A stretch of DNA of 64,000 nt from Microbulbifer yueqingensis (GTDB taxonomy: Bacteria > Pseudomonadota > Gammaproteobacteria > Pseudomonadales > Cellvibrionaceae): assembly GCF_900100355.1 (NCBI RefSeq), contig NZ_FNFH01000001.1:138963-202962 (forward strand), read 5' to 3'. This document shows positions 1 to 9,059 of the stretch, piece by piece; the stretch's first letter is position 1; each line of letters begins with the position of its first letter. Position numbers and translations under genes: made by a program. The notes beneath the pieces are model-generated. The model had not been told where the DNA came from, made no database searches, and saw nothing but the letters and a program-made list of their open reading frames with translations.

Positions 1-1
1 C

Positions 2-442
2 TTACCAGGTGCCGGTGTTTTCCATTGAAGCCCAGGGCTCCTGCGGCTCCAGCGCCTCCCCTTTCTGCAGCAGCTCAATGGAAATGCCATCCGGTGAGCG
101 TACAAATGCCATGTGACCGTCCCGCGGCGGGCGGTTAATGGTTACCCCTTCGTCCATCAGGCGTTGGCATATGGCATAGATATTATCCACACGGTAGGCC
201 AGATGGCCAAAATTGCGCCCGCCGCCATAGCTCTCCGGATCCCAGTTGTAGGTCAGCTCCAGCAGCGGGGCCTTGTTCTCCCGCGCACTCTCGGCGTCCC
301 CGGGCGCGGCCAGGAAGACCAGGGTAAAACGTCCCTTGTCACTGTCTTTCCTGTGGACTTCCTGCAGTCCCAGCTTTTCACAATAGAAACGGAGGGACTC
401 CTCAAGATCCGAAACCCGGACCATGGTGTGCAGGTATTCCAT
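2..442 (-). CDS. gloA: Glyoxalase I (lactoylglutathione lyase)
   Basis: Complete 146-residue protein that isomerises the methylglyoxal-glutathione hemithioacetal to S-lactoylglutathione in the cytosol. The sequence is a single vicinal-oxygen-chelate domain. The four metal ligands of E. coli GloA (H5, E56, H74, E122) line up with H5 ([10 protein letters not shown]), E62 (LLELTYNWD), H80 (NFGHLAYRV) and E123 (ISIELLQ). Length fits the short bacterial Ni/Co-type enzyme. The stop codon lies at the first bases of the window, so the gene is complete. It is divergent from the PLP-enzyme gene at 643, with about 200 bp between them. Confidence 0.93.
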   Translation of the reverse strand: MEYLHTMVRVSDLEESLRFYCEKLGLQEVHRKDSDKGRFTLVFLAAPGDAESARENKAPLLELTYNWDPESYGGGRNFGHLAYRVDNIYAICQRLMDEGVTINRPPRDGHMAFVRSPDGISIELLQKGEALEPQEPWASMENTGTW

Positions 443-642
443 CGTATGACGCCTCCAGGCGATTATTGGTTAAAAGATGCGCGTATTTCATTGGGACAGT
501 ATCCGGGAATCCAATAGGAATCGCCTATCGCGTCAATAGGCCCGGCCAGCCCATGTGCCAGATCGCGGATGTCGGCGCGAAGTCAAACCGGCTACAATCG
601 CGCGGTAAATTAAAGCTTGTAAATCACGGATGCCAGAACCAA

Positions 643-1818
643 ATGTACCAGAAATACTTCCGCCGGTTCCTTGAGGGTGCGGCTCAAAGCGCGGGCTCCG
701 GCGCCGGAGCGCCACTGCATATGGCCTGTCATTCCCATCACTACTGGCCGGATGTCACCTACGAGGCCGTAAAGCAGTACTGGAACGACTCCGCCACACA
801 GGCAGATGCCAAATGGGGCCCGCTGTTTGAAGAGAAAATTCCCGCCTGGCAGGCAGCGGTGGCACGGGTGCTCAATCTCCCGGCGCCCGAACGCATCGCC
901 ATAGCTCCCAATACCCACGAGCTGGTCTATCGCCTGGTAAGTGCCTTTGACCCGTCCCGGCCGCTTCGTATCCTGACGACGGATGGCGAATTCTACAGCT
1001 TTGCCCGACAGCTTCACCGGCTGGAGGAAGACAGTAATATCGAGGTGACGCGCATCCACAAGGAACCCTACGCGACCCTGGCCGAGCGTTTCGAGCAGGA
1101 GCTGCACCGGGGCAACTACGAGCTGGCCTACGCCAGCCAGGTATTCTTCGACTCCGGAGTGGTTTTCCCGGATCTCGCCGGGATTGCCGCGCGCAAGCCG
1201 GAACGAACCGAGTTCGTGATCGATGGCTACCACGGCTACTTCGCCCTGCCCACAGACCTGGGGCCGGTCGCCGACAAGGTGTTCTATACCGCCGGCTCCT
1301 ACAAATACCAGGGCGCTGGCGAAGGCCTGTGTTTCATGAGCATCCCGGCCGGCTGCAAGCTGAGGCCGCGCTATACCGGCTGGTTCGCCGACCTGGAGGA
1401 GCTGGAGAACCGTGCCGACCAGGTGAGCTTTGCCGACAACTGGTTGCGCTTCGCGGGCTCCACCATGGATTACTCTACCCTGTACAAGGCGCTGGCGATC
1501 CTCGAGCTGTACGAGCAGGAGGGTGTGACGGTGGAAGGCATTCACGAGTACGTCCAACAATCACAGCAGCGCTTCCTGGCCAGCATGGATGCCGCCGGGC
1601 ACCCTCTCCTGAATCGCGACAACCTGATCCATCACGACCTGGACAATGGCCACGGCCACTTTTTCACCTTCGATTGCACCACGGCACAAAAGTCGGAAGA
1701 CCTGCAGGCCGAACTGCATTCACGCGGGGTATTGTGTGACCGGCGGCAACAGTTACTGCGACTCGGGTTCGCCATCTACCACGCAGCGGACGAAACCTTT
1801 CAGCGTGTATTCAGTTAA
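643..1818 (+). CDS. Kynureninase-like class V PLP-dependent enzyme
   Basis: 391 residues, fold-type I PLP enzyme of the aminotransferase class V/kynureninase superfamily. In this numbering K221 (AGSYKYQGAGEG) is the expected Schiff-base lysine, and D194 and H197 (FVIDGYHGYF) are the expected cofactor-binding residues. The frame is open back to 466, but homology-like sequence starts at the ATG at 643 (MYQKYFRRFL). The Shine-Dalgarno sequence there is weak. No tryptophan-degradation gene lies nearby, so the substrate cannot be read from context; a kynureninase, a cysteine-desulfurase-like enzyme or an aminotransferase are all possible. The gene stops 60 bp before the next one on the same strand. 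Confidence 0.8.
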   Translation: MYQKYFRRFLEGAAQSAGSGAGAPLHMACHSHHYWPDVTYEAVKQYWNDSATQADAKWGPLFEEKIPAWQAAVARVLNLPAPERIAIAPNTHELVYRLVSAFDPSRPLRILTTDGEFYSFARQLHRLEEDSNIEVTRIHKEPYATLAERFEQELHRGNYELAYASQVFFDSGVVFPDLAGIAARKPERTEFVIDGYHGYFALPTDLGPVADKVFYTAGSYKYQGAGEGLCFMSIPAGCKLRPRYTGWFADLEELENRADQVSFADNWLRFAGSTMDYSTLYKALAILELYEQEGVTVEGIHEYVQQSQQRFLASMDAAGHPLLNRDNLIHHDLDNGHGHFFTFDCTTAQKSEDLQAELHSRGVLCDRRQQLLRLGFAIYHAADETFQRVFS

Positions 1819-1878
1819 ACACGGTGAGAATGAATGAAGCTCTCGGATAAGCATTCAGGAAACAACAGGGAGATAGCA

Positions 1879-2604
1879 ATGCAGAGAACAACTAAGTGGA
1901 TTGGCGGCGGCCTGCTGGCCGCCCTGCTGGCGCTAAGCGGCGGCTGTGGCAACGGCGTCGAGGGTCAACCGACCGGGACCCTGGTAAGCATCTCTGCCCA
2001 GGGTGAAGCCAGCAAGGTACCGGACGTGGCCGAGATTTCCGCAGGTGTAGTAACCGAGGCCACGGAAAGTAACGAGGCCATGAAAGCCAACGCCGAGCAG
2101 ATGGAGAAACTGATTGACGCAATCGCGAAGGCGGGCATCGACAAAAAGGATGTCCAGACCAGCGGCATCAGCCTGACGCCGCGCTACGCGGCCCGGCCAG
2201 ACAACCAGGGCCCGAACCGCCAGATCACCGGGTATATGGCGCGCAACACCGTGCGCATCACGGTGCGAGAGGTGGATGAACTGGGTGAGGTTCTGGACAA
2301 GATGGCCGAAGCCGGTGCCAACAATATTTACGGACCAAGCTTCTCCATCGGCGAGCCGGAGCCCCTGCGGGCCGAAGCCCGGGAGAAAGCCCTGCAACAG
2401 GCCAGGGAGCGGGCCGAGGCCTATGCCGGCGCGCTGGATATGAAGGTCGCCCGCATCGTAAGTATCTCAGAGGGCAGCCAGGGTGGTATGCCGCGCCCGA
2501 TGATGCGTGCAGAAATGGCCTCCGCCGATGCACGTACGCCGGTGGCGCCGGGTGAGACCACCGTATCGGTCAACCTGGAGCTGGTGTTCGAACTCGTGGA
2601 CTGA
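1879..2604 (+). CDS. SIMPL domain (DUF541, YggE-like) lipoprotein
   Basis: 241 residues. The N-terminus is a lipoprotein signal: a positive start (MQRTTKW), a hydrophobic stretch and LSGGC as lipobox, so it is probably anchored in the outer membrane facing the periplasm. The rest is one SIMPL/DUF541 domain with the family hallmarks VSISAQGEASKVPDVAEISAGV, TSGISLTPRY and a C-terminal VSVNLELVFEL strand. YggE-type proteins have been linked to oxidative-stress resistance, but the biochemical role is unknown. I take the ATG at 1879 because GGGAGA precedes it; an in-frame ATG at 1834 would put 15 polar residues before the signal peptide. Confidence 0.85.
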   Translation: MQRTTKWIGGGLLAALLALSGGCGNGVEGQPTGTLVSISAQGEASKVPDVAEISAGVVTEATESNEAMKANAEQMEKLIDAIAKAGIDKKDVQTSGISLTPRYAARPDNQGPNRQITGYMARNTVRITVREVDELGEVLDKMAEAGANNIYGPSFSIGEPEPLRAEAREKALQQARERAEAYAGALDMKVARIVSISEGSQGGMPRPMMRAEMASADARTPVAPGETTVSVNLELVFELVD

Positions 2605-2610
2605 CTGCTT

Positions 2611-2640
2611 GGGCGGTGCGGGCCCGCGGGCCCGCCCATT
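2611..2640 (+). terminator. GC-rich hairpin after the SIMPL gene
   Basis: Seven bases past the SIMPL stop, a GC block (GGGCGG, GCGGGCCCGC, GGGCCCGCCC) can fold into a strong hairpin followed by ATTTCCC. There is no long T run, so it is only terminator-like. Confidence 0.35.
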
Positions 2641-2826
2641 TCCCTGCTTCCCCCGGGCCCTCTCCCCTTCCCCCTCCCCCCTTCTTCCGTTCCCGACTAC
2701 AAAGCCTTTGCCCTGCCTACACCGCAGACCGCGCAGCCAGCATTTGTCGGTGAGAGCTATGTATCAGTTTTCTCCCGGTGACCTACATTTTCCTCATACG
2801 CCCATCAATTTAAAGGAGCAGAGAAT

Positions 2827-3996
2827 ATGCGCGCACTGGTCTGGCACGGCATCGGCGACATACGAGCCGAAACCACGGATGACCCGTCAATCGAGAACGA
2901 TCACGACGCCATCATCAAGGTCACCGCCACCGCCATCTGCGGTTCGGACCTGCACCTGGTCAATGGGGTGGTACCGGAAATGCATGAGGGCGACATTCTC
3001 GGCCATGAATTTATGGGCGAGATCGTCGAAACCGGCTCCGCGGTCCGGAAAATGAAGGTGGGCGATCGCGTAGTGGTTCCGTTCACCATCGCCTGCGGCG
3101 ACTGTTTCTTCTGCGACCGTGACCTCTATTCCCTCTGCGACAACTCAAACCGCAAGCCGGAGGTCGCGCGCCAGGCGCTGGGACACGCGACTGCCGGCCT
3201 GTTCGGCTACTCCCACCTGACCGGCGGCTTCGCCGGCGGCCAGGCCGAGTATGTGCGGGTGCCCTATGCCGACGTGGGGCCCATCCGTATTGACAGCGAC
3301 CTGCGGGATGATCAGGTGCTGTTCCTGTCTGACATCTTCCCGACCGGCTATATGGCGGCAGAGAACTGCGCTATTGAGGATGGCGACACTGTCGCCATCT
3401 GGGGTTGCGGACCCGTGGGGCAGTTCGCCATCCGCAGTGCATTCATGCTGGGGGCCGGACGGGTGATCGCGATCGACTGCGTGCCCGAGCGCCTGGCCCT
3501 GGCCCGGGATTTCGGCGGCGCCGAGACCATCGATTTCAGCTCAGAGGATGTGCTGGAGCGACTTGCGGAGATGACCGGCGGCCGCGGCCCTGACCGGTGT
3601 ATCGATGCCGTGGGGGCCGAAGCCCACGGACACGGGGACAAGCCGGCCGTTACCCCGGAGGGGGCCAGCAAGCCTGGTGACAAGCCCGACCACCCCGACG
3701 TGCTGGCGCAGGCGATCATGGCCTGCCGCAAGGGCGGCACCCTGTCGGTGCCCGGGGTCTATGCGAAGACAGTGGAGCTGCCCTTCGGGGCATTGATGAA
3801 CAAGGGGCTGGCGCTCAGGAGCGGCCAGACCCACGTGCAACGCTACCTGGCGCCGCTACTAAAGCGTATTGAGAATGCCGATATCGACCCATCGGCAATC
3901 ATCACCCACCGGGCCGGACTCGACGAGGGACCGGAGCTTTACAAGGCCTTTTCCGAGAAGCGGGACGGCTGCATCAAGGTCTTCCTCACTCCCTAG
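2827..3996 (+). CDS. Zinc-dependent alcohol/formaldehyde dehydrogenase-like protein
   Basis: 389 residues of the medium-chain dehydrogenase family. Catalytic zinc ligands are C38 (ICGSDLH) and H60-E61 (LGHEFMG); the structural zinc site is C90, C93, C96 and C104. The Rossmann loop is GCGPVG (193-198), and an acidic residue at the end of the next strand (VIAIDC) favours NAD over NADP. A polar insert around 265-290, rich in G, K, P and H, recalls glutathione-independent formaldehyde dehydrogenases. AAAGGAG lies just before the start. It converges on the amidohydrolase gene with 10 bp between stops. The physiological alcohol or aldehyde is not known. Confidence 0.88.
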   Translation: MRALVWHGIGDIRAETTDDPSIENDHDAIIKVTATAICGSDLHLVNGVVPEMHEGDILGHEFMGEIVETGSAVRKMKVGDRVVVPFTIACGDCFFCDRDLYSLCDNSNRKPEVARQALGHATAGLFGYSHLTGGFAGGQAEYVRVPYADVGPIRIDSDLRDDQVLFLSDIFPTGYMAAENCAIEDGDTVAIWGCGPVGQFAIRSAFMLGAGRVIAIDCVPERLALARDFGGAETIDFSSEDVLERLAEMTGGRGPDRCIDAVGAEAHGHGDKPAVTPEGASKPGDKPDHPDVLAQAIMACRKGGTLSVPGVYAKTVELPFGALMNKGLALRSGQTHVQRYLAPLLKRIENADIDPSAIITHRAGLDEGPELYKAFSEKRDGCIKVFLTP

Positions 3997-4006
3997 GCAT
4001 CCCCGC

Positions 4007-5356
4007 TTACTGGCCCGCCGTCGCCTTCCGCGGCGCGGCGGGCCGCTTGTAAATCTTGCCGCCCTTCATGATAAAGCGGACCCGCTCAAGCTGGGTGATA
4101 TCCTGCAGCGGGTCGCCGGCCACCGCGATGATATCGGCATGCTTGCCCGCGCTGATGCTGCCCAGCTGGTCCTGTACCTGTAACAGCTCGGCGGCGTTCC
4201 AGGTCGCGCTCCGCAGGGCGTCGGCAGGTGTCATGCCGGCGGCCACCATCAGCGCAAACTCCTGCGCGTTGTCACCGTGACGACTGACTCCACTGTCGGT
4301 GCCGAAGGCAATCTTGACCCCGCGCCGGTAAGCTTCGGCGAAGGTGTCCCTGATAAGCGGCCCGATGGTGGCGGCCTTGGTCCGGACAATTTCGGGGAAG
4401 AAACCTTCCACCCTGGATTTCTCGGTGACCCAGTCGCCGGCCAGCAGTGTGGGCACATACCAGGTGCCATGGCGGCGCATCAGCTCGATGGTTTCGCCAT
4501 CCATGTAGGTCCCGTGTTCAATGGAATCGACCCCCGCCCGGATCGCCCGCTCCATGCCCTCTTTGCCGTGGGCGTGGACCGCTACCGTAAAACCATAGTC
4601 CTTCGCCGTACTCACGATGGCTTCCAGCTCGTCTTTCATGAATTGCGGATTCTGGCCACTCTTGGCCACGCTCAGGACACCGCCGGTAGCGGTGATCTTG
4701 ATCAGGTCGGCACCGTCCTTGTAGCGTTGCCGCACGGCTTCGCGAGCACTGGCAACCCCGTTCACGACACCTTCAACCGGACCGGGCTGGCCCATCAGGT
4801 CAATGCGGTAGCCATTGGTCGGATCCGCGTGGCCGCCGGTGGTGGCAATGGACTTGCCGGAAGTAAAAATACGGGGCCCGTCGACAGTGCCATTGCCGAT
4901 GGCCTCCCGCAGGCTCACGGTCACGTTGCCGGTATCACCCAGGTCCCGCACGGTGGTGAAGCCTGCCATCAGGGTACGATGCGCGGTATCCACGCCACGC
5001 AGGGCGTAGTCAGCCGGATTCCAGGTGAAGCGCTCGACATAGGTGCGCGGCCCGAATTCGGTCACCAGGTGGGTGTGCATGTCCATCAGGCCCGGAAGTA
5101 CCGTGTAGCCGCGCAGGTCCACCAGCTTTTCCCGGTCGCGCTTGGCGAATCCCTTCTGGACAGACTCTATGCGGCCATCAACCACGTGAATTGTGCGGTT
5201 TTCCAGGATCTCACCGGATTCGCTATCGAACATTTTGCCAGCATAGATCGCCAGCGATTCTGCCGAGGCCTGCGCGGCCCCCAGGGTCGCAAGTAAAACC
5301 GAGGTAAATATCGCGGCGCGTATGCCGAAGCGCCCCCTTTTGGTAGTTGTGCTCAT
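4007..5356 (-). CDS. Secreted amidohydrolase (prolidase/imidazolonepropionase-like)
   Basis: 449 residues with an N-terminal signal peptide ([19 protein letters not shown]), so periplasmic or secreted. Metal-dependent amidohydrolase fold: HTH at 94-96 (LMDMHTHL), the ITATGG segment expected to carry the bridging lysine, HAHG, SIEHG and the catalytic aspartate in GTDSG. This set is typical of Xaa-Pro dipeptidase-type amidohydrolases (Sgx9260/Sgx9355 group) that cleave dipeptides ending in proline, arginine or lysine. The open frame reaches 5485, but the ATG at 5356 has AAAGGTG in front and begins the signal peptide. It is divergent from the glutathione transferase. Confidence 0.85.
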   Translation of the reverse strand: MSTTTKRGRFGIRAAIFTSVLLATLGAAQASAESLAIYAGKMFDSESGEILENRTIHVVDGRIESVQKGFAKRDREKLVDLRGYTVLPGLMDMHTHLVTEFGPRTYVERFTWNPADYALRGVDTAHRTLMAGFTTVRDLGDTGNVTVSLREAIGNGTVDGPRIFTSGKSIATTGGHADPTNGYRIDLMGQPGPVEGVVNGVASAREAVRQRYKDGADLIKITATGGVLSVAKSGQNPQFMKDELEAIVSTAKDYGFTVAVHAHGKEGMERAIRAGVDSIEHGTYMDGETIELMRRHGTWYVPTLLAGDWVTEKSRVEGFFPEIVRTKAATIGPLIRDTFAEAYRRGVKIAFGTDSGVSRHGDNAQEFALMVAAGMTPADALRSATWNAAELLQVQDQLGSISAGKHADIIAVAGDPLQDITQLERVRFIMKGGKIYKRPAAPRKATAGQ

Positions 5357-5457
5357 TGTTACACCTTTTACGACTGGCTTAGCCTTGGTTGTTCTTGTGT
5401 CGAGTGGGCCTATGACCGCACAATCTACCCTATTCCCAATGCAGAGAGAAATGCCCC

Positions 5458-6072
5458 ATGAAGATCTATGAATACGCACAGGCACCCAATTGCCGCCGGG
5501 TGCGCATGTTTCTGGCCGAGAAGGGAATCGAGGGGGTTGAGTTCGTGCCGGTGGATATCGCCCGCGGCGAAAATCGCACCGATGACTACCGCCGCAAGGA
5601 TTTCAACGGCAAGGTCCCGGTGCTGGAGCTGGATGACGGCACCACCATCGCCGAGTCCGTAGCCATCAAGCGCTACCTGGAGGAGCTCTACCCAGAGCAA
5701 CCGCTGTTCGGCCGCGACGCAAAAGAGAGGGCCAGGGTGGAGATGTGGAACCGCCGCGCCGAGTTCAACCTGATGGTGAACGTCGGCATGTGCTTCCAGC
5801 ACACAACCGGCTTCTTCGCCGACCGTATGACAACCTTCCCGGAGTATGGTGAGGAATGCGGCCGCAAGGCACTGGCATTCTTTGACGAGCTGGACCGCCA
5901 CCTGGCCGACAACCGCTACCTGGCGGGCGACTACTATTCCGTCGCCGATATCGGCATGGTCTGTGCCCTGGACTTCGGCAAGGTGGTTAACCTGCGTCCC
6001 AGTGCAGACAAGCACCCGCACCTGAAACGCTGGCGCGACGAACTGAACGAGCGGCCCAGCGCCCGGGCCTAG
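5458..6072 (+). CDS. Glutathione S-transferase family protein
   Basis: 204 residues. The N-terminal thioredoxin-like domain (about 1-80) has the cis-proline segment GKVPVLEL and the glutathione gamma-glutamyl contact AESVAI (ES pair). The helical C-terminal domain ends with [14 protein letters not shown], the N-capping box and hydrophobic staple of GST folds. The N-terminal PNCRRVR suggests a serine/cysteine-type rather than tyrosine-type active site. Preceded by GAGAGAAATG. The substrate is unknown; a role in detoxification is family knowledge. Confidence 0.88.
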   Translation: MKIYEYAQAPNCRRVRMFLAEKGIEGVEFVPVDIARGENRTDDYRRKDFNGKVPVLELDDGTTIAESVAIKRYLEELYPEQPLFGRDAKERARVEMWNRRAEFNLMVNVGMCFQHTTGFFADRMTTFPEYGEECGRKALAFFDELDRHLADNRYLAGDYYSVADIGMVCALDFGKVVNLRPSADKHPHLKRWRDELNERPSARA

Positions 6073-6146
6073 CCCACCGCCGGGTAACGGTGCCAGCAAG
6101 CCAGGTATGAGGTATACCCCTGGCTCGCCCGCGCGCGGCTAAGCGG

Positions 6147-7478
6147 CTAGGTGGAAAGCACCTCGGAGGCGGAGGTCTTGCGGGTACTGACCACACGCAC
6201 ATCCCGCTGCGGGAAGGGAATTTCGATACCGTGGCGCTGCAGCGTCTCGAATATGATCAGCAGCAGGTCCCCGCCGACGCGGTTGCGCCCGTCATCAATG
6301 CCCTCCATCCAGAATTCCACGAACATATTCACTCCGCTGTCACCGAAACTGTCGATCTCGCAGTCCGGTCGCTCCTCGAGAGGCAGGTGGTCCCCACTGA
6401 GCACCTGGGGATGGGAAGCCACTGCCGCCTTGATGATTTCCACCATCTCGCGGATGTTGGTGCTGTAGCTCACGGAAAAATCGACGCGGTAGCGCTGTTT
6501 CTTGTTTTTGTGGGTCCAGTTGATAAAGGAATTGGAAACAAACTTCTCATTGGGAACCACGATATCCTTGCCATCAAAGGTCTCAAGGGTGGTAGAGCGC
6601 ATATTCAAGCGGGTAACCAGGCCTGTGCGACCATCCTCAAGTTCGATGTAGTCGCCTACCGTCACCGACCGGTCCAGCAGGATGATGATGCCGGAAATGA
6701 AGTTGGAGGCAATCGTCTGCAGCCCGAAACCGACCCCCACGCCGACCGCGCCCCCGAATACGGCCAACGCGGTGAGGTTGATTCCCATCAACTGCAGGAT
6801 TAACAGCGCGACGAGAGTGAACAGGCCAATCTCAAACAGCTTGGCCGCCACCTCACGGGTGCGGAAGTCCAGGGTCTCCTGCTTGCGGATGATGTTCTGG
6901 CCGGTGGAGTTGGAGACGCGACCCAGCCAGAACAGAAGCGAGCCGAAAATGACAGTGCGGGCGATCCCGTAAGCCGACAGGCGGATATTGCCAATCTCCA
7001 CCGCCATCGCATCGAGGACCTGCACGATGTCATCCAGTGCCCCGACCACGTACAGGAACAGGATAGGCATGCCAACCCAGCGGAAAATGTGGGCGGCCGC
7101 GGGATTGGTGACCACCACCCGCACGAAGGAATTGAACAGCAGGATGATCGCCACCGCGAGCGCTGTCTGTACGACCCAGCTCTGGCCGATAAACTGGGGA
7201 ATAAACACCACCGCCACTTTCAGCAAGACGATGGCGAGCAGCGGAAACAGCAGGCGTCCACAGCGATAGGCCATCATTCGCAGTGGGTGCAGCTCCGGCG
7301 ACTGCGGTGGGCGGCGAAGGGCGGGAACGTAGCGCTGCAGGCGGTGGGTAACAACAAAGGCGAGCGCGTAAACACCCGCAATGATGCCAACCTGGCTGAG
7401 GACACTGGCTTCACTGGTGGATGCCAGCAATTCACCCACCCGCTGCACAAACCGATCCAGCAGTTCCCCGCTCTCCAT
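6147..7478 (-). CDS. Mechanosensitive channel, MscS family (five-helix type)
   Basis: 443 residues. Several hydrophobic helices occupy the first ~190 residues, followed by the pore helix rich in Gly and Ala (GGAVGVGVGFGLQ) and the beta domain (VGDYIELEDGRTG, VPNEKFVSN, FINWT). The C-terminal alpha/beta region has the usual YRVDFSVSY. The extra helices before the MscS core are like the YbdG/YnaI size class. I place the start at the ATG at 7478, which has TAGGGA eight bases upstream, rather than the GTG at 7490. It probably releases solutes on hypo-osmotic shock. A second, smaller MscS lies at 40476. Confidence 0.9.
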   Translation of the reverse strand: MESGELLDRFVQRVGELLASTSEASVLSQVGIIAGVYALAFVVTHRLQRYVPALRRPPQSPELHPLRMMAYRCGRLLFPLLAIVLLKVAVVFIPQFIGQSWVVQTALAVAIILLFNSFVRVVVTNPAAAHIFRWVGMPILFLYVVGALDDIVQVLDAMAVEIGNIRLSAYGIARTVIFGSLLFWLGRVSNSTGQNIIRKQETLDFRTREVAAKLFEIGLFTLVALLILQLMGINLTALAVFGGAVGVGVGFGLQTIASNFISGIIILLDRSVTVGDYIELEDGRTGLVTRLNMRSTTLETFDGKDIVVPNEKFVSNSFINWTHKNKKQRYRVDFSVSYSTNIREMVEIIKAAVASHPQVLSGDHLPLEERPDCEIDSFGDSGVNMFVEFWMEGIDDGRNRVGGDLLLIIFETLQRHGIEIPFPQRDVRVVSTRKTSASEVLST

Positions 7479-7613
7479 AATCCCTACCACTCAGGCAAAA
7501 TTCATCGAGGTTATCAAGCGCGAGGGTTCTACCGGCGCCCTCCCGCTGTCCTAGAGGACCCATTAAAACACGTCAACGGTAACCCGGGTACCTGGCGGCC
7601 GGCGCCGGGTGTC

Positions 7614-8828
7614 CTAATCGACCGACTCCACGTCGGCGACCGAAACCGCATCCTCGGGCAGGCTGGCAATGTCGGGCTGGCGCCGGCGCCGGGTCTTGGC
7701 CGGCACCATGCCGCGCATGGCCTCCAGCTTACCGAAGCAGAGCAGCTTGTCGTTCGGCTCCAGCTCCCGCTGCGGCTTCGGGTTCGGGATCACCTTGTTG
7801 CCCCGGTAGAGTGTCAGCACGTTGATATCATGCTCATACAGCCTGGTTTCCTGAATGGTGCGGCCGACAAACCTGGATCCCTCGGGAATATAGATTTCAC
7901 TGACCCCGTAGCCCTTGCTTACCGTCAGGCGCTGGCGCACATCGATTTCAGGGAAATCCACCTGTGCTGCGATGTACTCGATCACCGCGCCGGCCACATC
8001 CAGGCCGGTGCAGGTCTCGATGCCCTCGAGGCCGGGCGATGAGTTGACCTCCATGATCTGGGGGCCTGTCTTGCCCTCGAGCATATCCACCCCGGCCACC
8101 TGCAGTCCCATGATCTGCGTCGCCCGCACTGCGGTATCGATATATTCCTGCGGCAACTCCACCGGCTCGGCGATGCCGCCCCGATGCACATTGCTGCGAA
8201 ACTCCTGCCCCTGCGCGACTCGCCGCATGGCCGCGACAACGCGATCACCCACAACAAAGGCACGAATATCCCGCCCCTTGCTCTCTGCAACAAATTTCTG
8301 GATCAGCACATTCTGCTTCTGGGCCTGTAACAGCTCGATAATGGCCTCTGCCTGCTTTACGGTTTCCGCCAGCAGTACACCGATGCCCTGGGTGCCCTCG
8401 ATCAGCTTGATCACTACCGGCGCACCACCAACCCGTTCTATGGCCGGCAGCACATCTTTCTTGTTGTGAACGAAGGTGGTCTGCGGAATACCGATATGGT
8501 GCCGGCTGAGCAACTGCAGGCTGCGGAGCTTGTCACGGGAGTTGTTGATACCGTGGGCAGTATTGGCGCAAAACACGTCCATCTCCTGGAACTGGCGCAC
8601 CACTGCCGTGCCGTAATAGGTTATCGAGGCACCAATACGCGGCAGCACGGCGTCGTAATCCTCGATCTGCTTTTGCCGGTAGAACAGGTCCGGCGCCCCC
8701 CTCTTCAGGTCGATGGCGAATTTGATGGTGTCCAGTACCTGCACATCATGCCCACGGTTCTGTGCAGCCTCCTGCAGCCGCATGGAGCTGTAGCATTTGG
8801 GGGAGCGGGAAAGGATCGCAAGCTTCAT
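7614..8828 (-). CDS. rimK: RimK-type ATP-grasp ligase with C-terminal RCK_C (TrkA-C) domain
   Basis: 404 residues, about 100 longer than E. coli RimK. Residues 1-290 are a complete RimK: MKLAILSRSPKCYSS start, the ATP-grasp GTQGIGVLLAE, KGRDIRAFVVGD, and the metal motif IMEVNSSPGLEGIE. RimK adds glutamates to ribosomal protein S6 or makes poly-glutamate. Residues ~300-372 match an RCK_C/TrkA-C regulatory domain (EIYIPEGSRFVGRTIQE, VLTLYRGNKVIPNP, ELEPNDKLLCFG), which in potassium channels binds small ligands such as nucleotides. A basic linker RRRR and an acidic tail follow. Start chosen at 8828 after AAAGGTGGCC. The ligase call is firm; its target is inferred. Confidence 0.9.
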   Translation of the reverse strand: MKLAILSRSPKCYSSMRLQEAAQNRGHDVQVLDTIKFAIDLKRGAPDLFYRQKQIEDYDAVLPRIGASITYYGTAVVRQFQEMDVFCANTAHGINNSRDKLRSLQLLSRHHIGIPQTTFVHNKKDVLPAIERVGGAPVVIKLIEGTQGIGVLLAETVKQAEAIIELLQAQKQNVLIQKFVAESKGRDIRAFVVGDRVVAAMRRVAQGQEFRSNVHRGGIAEPVELPQEYIDTAVRATQIMGLQVAGVDMLEGKTGPQIMEVNSSPGLEGIETCTGLDVAGAVIEYIAAQVDFPEIDVRQRLTVSKGYGVSEIYIPEGSRFVGRTIQETRLYEHDINVLTLYRGNKVIPNPKPQRELEPNDKLLCFGKLEAMRGMVPAKTRRRRQPDIASLPEDAVSVADVESVD

Positions 8829-9059
8829 GGTGGCCACCTTTATTATGGGGCGGGCAGGTCTCATGCTCGCCCGGATTGACTGGTCGAGAACGCAACCACA
8901 ATTACCAATGAGGAGGAAGCCCCCGGATTGCGTATCTCGCTTTATTATTCGCTGCCCCGGCGCGACCGGGGCGCGCGGGATAAACAGGATCAGTTCCCAG
9001 CCTAGTAGAAAACGGAGAAAACGCCAATCTCGCCTACCGGAGGGTGACGGGAGAGCTCC

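Noticed and set aside
4277-5296. 339-codon plus-strand frame opposite the amidohydrolase
   Set aside because: The amidohydrolase has intact metal motifs and a signal peptide; this frame has none.
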